A DNA stretch of 7,821 nt from JACPSX01 sp035288405 [NCBI: bacterium] (GTDB lineage Bacteria > JACPSX01). Location: contig DATEAK010000108.1 of assembly GCA_035288405.1 (NCBI GenBank), positions 1 to 7,821 of the forward strand, given 5' to 3'. The notes under the pieces were generated by a model. That model worked only from the letters and a program-made list of their open reading frames with translations, did no database searches and was not told the DNA's origin. How positions within the stretch are numbered: position 1 is the first letter of the stretch; the number at the start of each line of letters is the position of its first letter. The translations under genes were made by a program, and so were the position numbers. Shown here in pieces: positions 1-6,870 of this stretch.

Positions 1-522
1 CAGCAGAACTTGTTTGATTCTCTCATGAAGCTAAGGGATGCCCAAAGGCATATGCGCGGCCGGTCGACCGGCGTGCTTTCGGGGAATGAGCTGGCCTGGG
101 AAATCAATCCCCATGGAATCATGCGTTGGTACCTGCATCCCCTGTTCATGTACACAACGCTAAGGAACTTCTCCGCCTACATGCAGTACATCCCTCCCGG
201 AAGCTGCAGCGGTCTGCAGCGACATCCCGGAGACAAGGTCTTCTTCTTCCTGCAAGGCAACGGCCATACGGCCATTGACGGAACTTCTTACCAGTGGGGA
301 GCGGAGGACCTGTTGATGCTTCCCATCCGGCCCCACGGGGTAACCTATCGGCACTTCAACGACGATCCTCAGTCGCCCGCTTTCCTGTTCGCATGCGAAC
401 CCAACCTGGCTTTCACTCTGGATCTCGATCGCGGGAGCGGGTTCGAAGAGCTGGAGGCGGCACCGGAATTTCAAAAAGAAGGATCGCAAGCCCCGTCGAG
501 AATCGCCGTACCGTTCGATTAG
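1..522 (+). CDS. Cupin-fold protein, 5' end cut by the window edge
   Basis: A single-domain cupin. The frame is open to the left edge. Internal starts exist (TTG at 10, ATG at 25, ATG at 52) but none has a convincing ribosome site, so the true start is probably upstream. Residue numbers below count from the TTG at 10 as 1. Residues about 55-130 form the double-stranded beta-helix. The first cupin motif fits the classical spacing G-x5-H-x-H-x3-E-x6-G as G64, Q70, H72, K76, G83, so one histidine and the glutamate are replaced. The second motif reads P108-x-G110-x2-Y113-x3-N117, with Tyr where the metal histidine normally sits, although H109 and H115 are close by. A normal Mn/Fe/Zn site is therefore doubtful. 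No signal peptide or membrane segment is seen in the visible part, so it is probably cytoplasmic. It lies 57 bp before the first M24 gene and probably belongs to the same operon. Possible roles are ligand binding, isomerase or dioxygenase-like chemistry, or regulation; the substrate is unknown. Confidence 0.8.
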   Translation, partial: QQNLFDSLMKLRDAQRHMRGRSTGVLSGNELAWEINPHGIMRWYLHPLFMYTTLRNFSAYMQYIPPGSCSGLQRHPGDKVFFFLQGNGHTAIDGTSYQWGAEDLLMLPIRPHGVTYRHFNDDPQSPAFLFACEPNLAFTLDLDRGSGFEELEAAPEFQKEGSQAPSRIAVPFD

Positions 523-530
523 CGGAGAGA

Positions 531-549
531 GTTCCCGGAATCCGGGAGC
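531..549 (+). repeat. Inverted repeat / RNA hairpin between cupin and M24 genes
   Basis: A near-perfect stem of eight pairs (one of them G-T) around a 3-base AAT loop. The core arms are TCCCGG at 533-538 and CCGGGA at 542-547. No T-run follows, so it is not a canonical intrinsic terminator. It could protect an mRNA end, attenuate readthrough, or act as a DNA operator palindrome. The stem is clear in the sequence; the function is inferred. Confidence 0.45.
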
Positions 550-579
550 GCCGGTCAGTGGTCTTCTTGGAGGCAAACC

Positions 580-1722
580 ATGAACGATGACCTTTTCGCC
601 GAGTGTCAGGACCGTCTCAAGCGAACCTGGCTTGCCATGGAGGAAAAGGACTTCGACTTTCTACTCGTTTACGCCGGAGGGAAACGGGAAATGCAGCGAA
701 TGGATGGTGTCCGCTATCTGACCGGGTATTCCGGGCTGGGCGACCATTCCCTTCTGCTCGTACGCAAGCAGGAGATGCCGATCCTCTACGTAAATCCACC
801 CGACGCTGCCGACATCGCCAAAGAAGAAGCGGCATTAGGCGAAGTTGTTGGAGAGGAAGATTTCGTTCCCCGTGCCGTCCACGACTTGAAAGCCCGCAAA
901 CCGGGAAACGGTCGAATCGGATTTGTGGGACAGGAGTTCATGCCCGCGGGACTTTTTCAGAAGCTCTCCGGACAGATCACCGGTTCTCTCTGCGTGGATC
1001 ACGATTTCCTGAAGAGAGTCGGCCGCAGCAAAACTCCATGGGAAATCGAGAGGATCCAACGAGCCCACCGGATGGCCGACGCAGGTTTCCTGCACATGGT
1101 CGAGGTGGCAAAACCGGGGATGAGGGAGTTCGAGTTGTCAGCAGAGCTGGAGAGGGCTTTGCGGATGCAAGGGGCCAGAGACAATTTCGGGCTGGTTGCC
1201 TCTTCCAAGCACAACCCGGCGATCCGACCGCCGACGGACAAAAAATTGGAAACGGGAGACTTGATCATTGCCGAGATCAGTCCCGAATGCGACGGCTACT
1301 TCGCTCAGCTCTGCCGGACCATCGTCCTGGGCGAACCTTCGGAGATACTCAGAGAGAAATTTGAGCTACTCAAAGTGGCTCTCCGCAAGGGGATCCAGGC
1401 TGCCAGACCCGGCGCCCCGGCCGTGGAGGTGGCGCGGGCCATAAACCGGATCCTGGAGGAGGCAGGTTATGAGGCTTACTGCAAGCCGCCCTACATGCGC
1501 TCCCGGGGACATGGCCTGGGGCAAGGGTCACCCTTCCCGGGCAACCTGAGCGAAGAGGATGGAGTCGTCCTCGAAGAGGGCATGACCTTCATCATTCATC
1601 CAAATCAGTACATTCCGGAAACCGGTTATCTCATGCTGGGAGAGACCTGCGAGGTAACCCAAAACGGCGGAAAAAGCTTCTCGTCCTTGGCACAAGACAT
1701 TTTCTCCACCCACGGAATTTGA
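580..1722 (+). CDS. M24-family creatinase/prolidase-like hydrolase (degenerate metal site)
   Basis: A full-length 380-residue M24 protein, close to the usual size of creatinase and Xaa-Pro dipeptidases. The ATG at 580 follows GGAGG (569-573) at a spacing of 6. Residues about 10-140 form the creatinase N-terminal domain and about 152-370 the pita-bread catalytic domain, joined by a typical linker (SKTPWEIERI, 150-159). The five dimetal ligands of M24 peptidases (D, D, H, E, E) align to E232, Q243, H311, H340 and E355, so only the GHG histidine and the last glutamate are kept. H211, just before the strand carrying E232, sits where creatinase has its catalytic histidine and methionine aminopeptidase its substrate histidine (tentative alignment). 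Creatinase itself is a metal-free M24 enzyme that splits creatine to sarcosine and urea. I infer hydrolysis or lysis of a C-N bond in a small molecule rather than peptide cleavage. It is cytoplasmic, with no signal peptide. A paralogue follows after 27 bp, and hyuA and hyuB lie downstream. Confidence 0.82.
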   Translation: MNDDLFAECQDRLKRTWLAMEEKDFDFLLVYAGGKREMQRMDGVRYLTGYSGLGDHSLLLVRKQEMPILYVNPPDAADIAKEEAALGEVVGEEDFVPRAVHDLKARKPGNGRIGFVGQEFMPAGLFQKLSGQITGSLCVDHDFLKRVGRSKTPWEIERIQRAHRMADAGFLHMVEVAKPGMREFELSAELERALRMQGARDNFGLVASSKHNPAIRPPTDKKLETGDLIIAEISPECDGYFAQLCRTIVLGEPSEILREKFELLKVALRKGIQAARPGAPAVEVARAINRILEEAGYEAYCKPPYMRSRGHGLGQGSPFPGNLSEEDGVVLEEGMTFIIHPNQYIPETGYLMLGETCEVTQNGGKSFSSLAQDIFSTHGI

Positions 1723-1749
1723 TCGGAACAAGAGAACCATGAGGCGACC

Positions 1750-2925
1750 ATGAACACCTATGATTCGGTACTGCGCAGAGGGTTGACTAGCTGGGACCAG
1801 GAAAAGATTCCAAAAACAGAACTGGAGCGGAGGCTCGACCTGATCCGTACCGAGATGAAAGCACGCGGGATCGGGGTTCTCATCATTCATGGGGATAGTT
1901 GGAAGTACGGTGACCTTTGCTACGCCACCCATTATTCTCCCATGACCCGGGAAGGGGTGGCTCTAATCCCGCTGGAAGGCGACCCCGTCCTTTACCTGTC
2001 CCTGGGCTCCCGGGATATCCCTTTCCATCAGGAGCTCACCTGGATCGAGGAGGTCACCACTCTGCCAACTCTCACCAAAGAGCTTGCCGGCCGCCTGCAA
2101 GCTTGGGGCGTTCAAGGCAGTCCCATCGGGATGGTCGATGTTCTGGAGAACATGCGAGATCCCCTCTACGAAGCCATCCGTGCTCAAACCAGAGGTTCGG
2201 CACTGCTCCCCTGCACGGAATGGTACCGAAAGCTTCGGTTGCTCAAGAGCCCCGCGGAAATCCCGCTGCTCAAGGAGGCCACAGGCATCGCGGATTTCTG
2301 TTTCCAAGAAATCCTCCGTTACCTAAACCCGGGTCTGCGAGAGTTCGAGCTTGCCGCCCAGGCGGATTATGCGGCCCGTGCCCATGGAGCGGAAGATTGC
2401 CGAATCTTATTGACCTCGGGGTCCGACACCGATCGATTCCTGCGTCCCGCCGGCGACCGCAAGATTGGTCCGGGGGAAAAGGTCACCGTCTACCTGGCTC
2501 TTGCCTATCAGCGCTATTGGACCGAACTCGGACGCACGATCGTGGTCGGCGGACCCAACAGGCAGGAAAACCTCGTCCTGGAAGAAACCACAAAACTCTA
2601 TGAGCAGATCGTGCAGTCTGTAGGACCAGGCCAGGGAGGACTATCTTCCATGGCGCAAGCCTTTCACGCTTTGCAGGCGCACCAGGAGAAGCATCAGGCC
2701 CAAAGCTCCGTGATCCTGCAAGGAATCGGTCTGGACCGGGAGGAGGATCCGCGCATCCCGATTTCTCCGACCCCTTCGCCGCTTACCCCGGGGATGTTCT
2801 TAAGCGCCCGACTCACGCAGTTCGGCCCCGGCATCGGAGCGTTTTTTTCCGAGCCCTTACTCGTAGGTGCGAATGGCTGCGAAATCCTGACGCGCACGGA
2901 ACGTCGCTTGTACCAGGCAACCTAG
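1750..2925 (+). CDS. Second M24-family protein, probable pseudoenzyme or partner subunit
   Basis: 391 residues with the M24 architecture: N-terminal creatinase domain about 25-155, linker around LKSPAEIPLL (165-174), pita-bread domain about 172-385. It shares the PG-x-REFEL motif (194-201) with the upstream protein (179-186), so the two are divergent paralogues. The catalytic site is almost erased. The strand that normally reads GD-x4-D keeps its spacing, but the ligands become Y248 and E259, the GHG histidine is Q324 (LQGIGL), the next glutamate is R354, and only E368 remains. The creatinase-type histidine position is T227. The intact reading frame and preserved fold motifs argue against a decaying gene. 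The ATG at 1750 follows GAGG (1741-1744) at a spacing of 5. In creatinase the active site lies at the dimer interface, so a structural or substrate-binding role in a heteromer with the upstream protein is plausible (inference). A new metal-free chemistry is the alternative. Confidence 0.8.
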   Translation: MNTYDSVLRRGLTSWDQEKIPKTELERRLDLIRTEMKARGIGVLIIHGDSWKYGDLCYATHYSPMTREGVALIPLEGDPVLYLSLGSRDIPFHQELTWIEEVTTLPTLTKELAGRLQAWGVQGSPIGMVDVLENMRDPLYEAIRAQTRGSALLPCTEWYRKLRLLKSPAEIPLLKEATGIADFCFQEILRYLNPGLREFELAAQADYAARAHGAEDCRILLTSGSDTDRFLRPAGDRKIGPGEKVTVYLALAYQRYWTELGRTIVVGGPNRQENLVLEETTKLYEQIVQSVGPGQGGLSSMAQAFHALQAHQEKHQAQSSVILQGIGLDREEDPRIPISPTPSPLTPGMFLSARLTQFGPGIGAFFSEPLLVGANGCEILTRTERRLYQAT

Positions 2926-2963
2926 TTCTCTTTCTTATTGAACTCGTAAGTAGGAAACCACAA

Positions 2964-5048
2964 ATGCGAATTTGTATCGACATTGGCGGAACGTTTACCG
3001 ACTTTATCGCCCAAGATTCCTCCGGACGCATTCTCCTCTACAAGACCTTGACGACTCCTCAGGATTACACGGAAGGGATTCGAACCGGACTGGCGAATTT
3101 ACGAGTCCCCGCGAACGAAGTGGATATGTGCGTCCACGGCACCACGATTGCGATCAATACCATCATCGAACGCAAGGGGGCGAGAACCGCACTTGTCACA
3201 ACGAAAGGATTCCGGGACGTGCTGGAGATCGGACGAGGGAATCGTCCCAACAGTTACAATCTCTTCTTCAACAAAGCCGACCCTCTGATTCCCCGATCCT
3301 TACGCTTAGAGGTGACGGAACGCGCGAACAGCCGAGGAGAAATTCTCACCGCCCTGGACAGTAAAGAAGCCGCCGAAATGGCAGCTAAGATTGCTGACAC
3401 AGATGTAGAAGCCGTCTCCGTCTGCTTCCTGCACTCGTACAATAATCCTGCCAACGAGGAGTCCCTGGGAAAGATGCTGCGGGAGCGCTTACCCCATGTG
3501 TATATCACGCTTTCCCATGAACTTCTGCGCGAGGCCCGGGAATATGAACGGACGAGCACCACGGCCATCAACGCCTATGTAGGCCCCCGAGTCTCGAAGT
3601 ACCTGCGCAGCATGAAGGGAGTTCTCAAAGAGTCCGGCCACGAGAGCCCCGTGTTCGTCATGGAATCCAATGGCGGTGTCATGTCCTTGGACGAGGCGAT
3701 TCTCAAACCGGCCAATATGATGGAGTCGGGTCCTGTCGCCGGAGTCGTGGGAGCGGGCTGGGTGGCGAAAGGTTTGGGATTGGAGAAAGCCATTTCGTTC
3801 GATATGGGAGGGACCACCGCAAAGTCCAGTTTCCTGCAAAATGGCGACCCCAAGGTTTCCACGGGCTACTACATTGGCGGATACGAAACCGGACTCCCCT
3901 TGATGCTTCCGGTCGTCGACATCCTGGAAGTCGGCGCCGGAGGAGGCAGCATTGCCTGGATCGATGAGGGAGTTTCTTTGAAAGTAGGCCCCTTGAGCGC
4001 CGGGTCGGAGCCGGGACCGGCCAGCTACAACAAAGGAGGCACGGAGCCGACCGTTACCGATGCCGATATTTTCCTGGGACGGACCAATCGGGACCATTTC
4101 TGCGGAGGGGAGGTGAAGCTCGACCCCGACCTGGGGAAACGGGCCATTGAAAATTCCGTAGCCCGTCCGCTGGGCTTGAACTTGTTGGAATCCGCTCTGG
4201 GCATCACCCGGATCATTGACACGAGCATGTCCCTGGCCGTGAGGCAGATTTCCGTGGAGCGGGGTGAGGATCCGCGGGATTGCACCTTGATCGCCTACGG
4301 AGGGGCCGGTCCTCTGCACGCGGTCGCCATCGCCAGCGAGCTTTCCATCTCCCGAGTAGTGATCCCGCCGGCCCCGGGAAATTTTTCGGCTCTGGGGATG
4401 TTGTTTACTCAACTCCGGCACGACTATGTCCGCACCTGCTTTCACCCGAGCTTCGCAAACACCGACCTGGGCCAAATCGAGAGCGTCTTCCGTGATATGC
4501 AGAAGGAGGCGGAAAGAACGCTGGGAGCCGAAGGCGCCATTCAGGGCACGCTCCACGTTACCCGGACCCTTGACCTCCGTTACCGCGGGCAGGAATACAC
4601 TTTGCCCATTCAGTTGCCGGAAGGTCCCCTGAACGAAGAAAAGCGGCGGACCATTCGAGAGTTGTTTGATGCCCATCACCAGGCGCGCTATCGGCATCAT
4701 GCCAAGGCAGAGGATATTCAGATCGTCAACGCCCGAATCAGCGCCGTAGGCAAGGTCTCCCAGGATGAGGTGGCGCAGCTGGATCGGATCGGGGAACTCT
4801 CGTTTCGCTCTTCCAGGCCAAGAGCCGTCGACGGCCCGAAGTTTCGCCGCGTGTGCTTTGAACTCTCCACCGGCTTTTCCCCTTGTCCCGTCTACGATCG
4901 GGAAACTCTGAACCCGAATCAGCAAATCCCGGGACCCGCCCTCATCGATGAAGCGACCTCGACGACCGTCATCCCCCCCGGCTGGGATGCCAAAGTCGGT
5001 GCGGGAGGTTGTTTGATTATCGAGCATCGCACATCCGGGAGAGGTTAA
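2964..5048 (+). CDS. hyuA: HyuA: hydantoinase/oxoprolinase ATP-binding subunit
   Basis: 694 residues, the normal full length for HyuA. The N-terminal hydantoinase-A domain opens with the phosphate-binding motif D6-IGGTFTD-13, followed by VHGTT (57-61). The core ASKHA-type ATPase domain has ESGPVAG (254-260), FDMGGTT (279-285), EVGAGGGS (322-329) and GPLSAGSEPGPASY (342-355), then TVTDADIFLGR (363-373) and YGGAGPLHA (445-453). The C-terminal hydantoinase-A domain carries LRYRGQEYTL (538-547). In characterised relatives (N-methylhydantoinase, 5-oxoprolinase, caprolactamase, acetone/acetophenone carboxylases) this subunit uses ATP to activate an amide or enol oxygen by phosphorylation, and HyuB completes the reaction. 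Here a cyclic amide or lactam substrate is favoured (inference). The ATG at 2964 has a modest AGGA (2952-2955). The gene begins 38 bp after the second M24 gene; hyuB follows after 46 bp. It is cytoplasmic. Substrate specificity cannot be read from sequence. Confidence 0.93.
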   Translation: MRICIDIGGTFTDFIAQDSSGRILLYKTLTTPQDYTEGIRTGLANLRVPANEVDMCVHGTTIAINTIIERKGARTALVTTKGFRDVLEIGRGNRPNSYNLFFNKADPLIPRSLRLEVTERANSRGEILTALDSKEAAEMAAKIADTDVEAVSVCFLHSYNNPANEESLGKMLRERLPHVYITLSHELLREAREYERTSTTAINAYVGPRVSKYLRSMKGVLKESGHESPVFVMESNGGVMSLDEAILKPANMMESGPVAGVVGAGWVAKGLGLEKAISFDMGGTTAKSSFLQNGDPKVSTGYYIGGYETGLPLMLPVVDILEVGAGGGSIAWIDEGVSLKVGPLSAGSEPGPASYNKGGTEPTVTDADIFLGRTNRDHFCGGEVKLDPDLGKRAIENSVARPLGLNLLESALGITRIIDTSMSLAVRQISVERGEDPRDCTLIAYGGAGPLHAVAIASELSISRVVIPPAPGNFSALGMLFTQLRHDYVRTCFHPSFANTDLGQIESVFRDMQKEAERTLGAEGAIQGTLHVTRTLDLRYRGQEYTLPIQLPEGPLNEEKRRTIRELFDAHHQARYRHHAKAEDIQIVNARISAVGKVSQDEVAQLDRIGELSFRSSRPRAVDGPKFRRVCFELSTGFSPCPVYDRETLNPNQQIPGPALIDEATSTTVIPPGWDAKVGAGGCLIIEHRTSGRG

Positions 5049-5079
5049 ACTATGCCCGTGAATTCGAACTTGAGAAGAC

Positions 5080-5085
5080 AGGAGG
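5080..5085 (+). promoter_or_regulatory. Shine-Dalgarno site that sets the GTG start of hyuB
   Basis: A perfect AGGAGG, nine bases before the GTG at 5095. It supports this non-ATG start: the encoded N-terminus (MPIDPISVEIIR) matches the usual HyuB beginning, with no in-frame ATG close by that would fit better. Confidence 0.7.
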
Positions 5086-5094
5086 ACTGACCCC

Positions 5095-6792
5095 GTGCCA
5101 ATCGATCCGATCTCCGTAGAAATTATCCGCTGTGCTTTGCGGGCCGCCGCTGACGAGATGTCGACGGTTCTGAAAAAGACCGCCTACAACATGATGATCT
5201 ATGAGGTTCAAGACTACTGCGTCGGCATTGTGGACCACGAAGGCAGGACCATCTCGCAAAATATCGGAGCCCTACCGATCTTCCTTGCGGACCTGGGTGT
5301 CGCGATTCGTGACGGGATTGAGATTTACGGGCTGGAGGAAATCCGGCCCGGCGATGTGTTTTTGGTCAATCACCCGGAAGTTTGCGGGCAGCACCTGAAC
5401 AACATGGTCGTGTATACCCCCTTTTTCTGGGAAGGCACGCTGCACTGTTTTCTCGGAGTTCGGGCGCACTGGATCGACGTGGGGGGAGCGAGCACGGGCT
5501 TTGGATCGAGCCTGGCCCGGGACATTTTTGAAGAGGGGATTCAAATTCGCTCTGTGAAGATCTACAAAGAGGGAAAACCAAACGCGGAGATTCTCCGGGT
5601 GATCGAAGACAACATCCGGTTTCCGGAATCTTCCATGGGAGATTTGCGTGCTCAAATTGCGTCCTGTCACACGGGGGAAGAGAGGCTCCGGCAAATCTTT
5701 GAGAAATACGGACGCTCCACGGTCCTCGAGGCGATCAACGCAATCTGGGAACAGACCGACCGCATCGTCCGCCGGGCCGTCCGGGCGATTCCGAACGGGA
5801 TCTACGAAGCTTCTTCCGTGCTGGATGACGATGGACGAAATCTGGAGAAGACCATCCCGATCCGGGTGAAAGTGGAAATTCGGGACGAGGAATTCATCAT
5901 CGACTTCTCGGACATCAGTGATCAAGTGCCCGGGTTTATCAACTGTGGAGCTTCGGGAGGACTGGCGGGGGCTCGCGTGGCTTTCAAATGTCTGACCTTA
6001 CCGGAGGGAGAAGTCAACGAGGGCTCCTTCCAAGCCCTGCGCGTCGTTCTTCCACCCGGAAAGCTGCTCAGCGCTCTGCGACCGGCCCCCATCGGAGGTT
6101 GGAGCCTTTCCCTGCCGACTGTGATCGACACGATCTTTCGGGCCCTAGCCCCCGTACTGCCCGATCGGATCCCGGCGGCTCACAAGGGAGACATGGGGGG
6201 CTACACTCTCTTCGGAACGGATCCCGTCACGGGCCGGCCTTACGTATGCCAGAGCATCACGGGCGGTGGTTGGGGCGGCCGCCCCTTTGCAGACGGTATC
6301 AGCGCCAGCGTTTCCATTTGCCAGGGAGATGTGAAAAACGCTCCCATCGAGCTCCAAGAAATCTATTTCCCACTTCACTTCGAGCGCCACGCTCTGCGCG
6401 TGGATTCCGGAGGGTCCGGCAAATTTCGCGGCGGTCTCGGTGTGGAAATCGAAATCCGCTGCCTCCATGACACCCATGTGAACCGCAATACGGAGCGCAC
6501 AAAATCTCCGCCCTGGGGGCTTTGGGGAGGCCTGGCGGGACTGCCGAACACCAGCCTATTGCACCGTGCCGGCCGCTCTCCCGAGGAAGTACGGGGAAAG
6601 GTGAGCCATGTCCTGCTCCACGCAGGAGATTCGGTAACCTTCTTCACCGCCGGGGGTGGAGGATACGGGGATCCCGCTCTGCGGGCCCCTGCTGCCGTCA
6701 AGAAGGACCTGGCGGAAGGCTATATCCGCCCGGAGAAGGCGGAACATGATTATCCCGCTCAAAAGGCCGCTTTCCCGGAGCTCAAAGTGTAA
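5095..6792 (+). CDS. hyuB: HyuB: hydantoinase/oxoprolinase catalytic partner subunit
   Basis: 565 residues, a complete HyuB with a GTG start. The N-terminal part has YEVQDYCVGIVD (36-47) and the conserved segment GDVFLVNHPEVCGQHLNN (86-103), followed by AHWIDVGG (124-131). The glycine-rich C-terminal half has GGGWGGRP (390-397), DSGGSGKFRGGLG (437-449) and GGGGYGDP (520-527), all HyuB hallmarks. Many HyuB proteins read NDP and GGTH-x-x-D in the first segment. Here it is NHP and CGQHLNN, which I recall as typical of a subfamily paired with HyuA proteins of the FDMGGTTAK type. HyuB acts with HyuA in ATP-dependent opening of cyclic amides or in related carboxylations; no extra carboxylase subunit is seen here, which favours hydrolysis (inference). 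The protein is cytoplasmic, in a heteromer with HyuA. The last 35 residues or so, rich in Ala, Lys and Glu, lie beyond the conserved core. Confidence 0.92.
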   Translation: MPIDPISVEIIRCALRAAADEMSTVLKKTAYNMMIYEVQDYCVGIVDHEGRTISQNIGALPIFLADLGVAIRDGIEIYGLEEIRPGDVFLVNHPEVCGQHLNNMVVYTPFFWEGTLHCFLGVRAHWIDVGGASTGFGSSLARDIFEEGIQIRSVKIYKEGKPNAEILRVIEDNIRFPESSMGDLRAQIASCHTGEERLRQIFEKYGRSTVLEAINAIWEQTDRIVRRAVRAIPNGIYEASSVLDDDGRNLEKTIPIRVKVEIRDEEFIIDFSDISDQVPGFINCGASGGLAGARVAFKCLTLPEGEVNEGSFQALRVVLPPGKLLSALRPAPIGGWSLSLPTVIDTIFRALAPVLPDRIPAAHKGDMGGYTLFGTDPVTGRPYVCQSITGGGWGGRPFADGISASVSICQGDVKNAPIELQEIYFPLHFERHALRVDSGGSGKFRGGLGVEIEIRCLHDTHVNRNTERTKSPPWGLWGGLAGLPNTSLLHRAGRSPEEVRGKVSHVLLHAGDSVTFFTAGGGGYGDPALRAPAAVKKDLAEGYIRPEKAEHDYPAQKAAFPELKV

Positions 6793-6828
6793 AGGAGCGG
6801 GACAATCGTCCGGTCACTTCAAGGTACA

Positions 6829-6857
6829 CTGAGGAGACCGGGTGATCCGGTTCTCAG
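6829..6857 (+). repeat. Interrupted hairpin in the leader of the nitroreductase gene
   Basis: Two nested pairs of arms: CTGAG (6829-6833) with CTCAG (6853-6857), and ACCGG (6837-6841) with CCGGT (6847-6851), around the loop GTGAT. The base of the stem lies three bases before the AGGAG site (6860-6864), so folding could influence translation or mRNA processing at the hyuB junction. No T-run follows, so it is not a standard terminator. The role is inferred. Confidence 0.4.
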
Positions 6858-6870
6858 AGAGGAGAAGAAC

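Noticed and set aside
580-1722. Ordinary Xaa-Pro aminopeptidase (pepP or pepQ)
   Set aside because: Three of the five dimetal ligands are replaced, so a metallopeptidase assignment is not supported despite the fold.
2926-2963. Promoter in the pyrimidine-rich gap before hyuA
   Set aside because: The gap is only 38 bp and has no convincing -35/-10 pair with normal spacing. Readthrough from the M24 genes is simpler.
3489-5027. 512-codon open frame on the minus strand opposite hyuA
   Set aside because: Its length is explained by codon bias of the well-conserved hyuA gene. The translation shows no recognisable family or domain pattern, and the plus-strand gene has every expected motif.
5272-5925. 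217-codon minus-strand frame opposite hyuB
   Set aside because: It mirrors conserved hyuB coding sequence and has no ribosome site or family features that I can recognise.
2964-6792. Acetone or acetophenone carboxylase operon
   Set aside because: The HyuA/HyuB homology would allow it, but no small zinc-ribbon-like or other extra carboxylase subunit gene is present, and the M24 neighbours fit amide chemistry better. It is not fully excluded.
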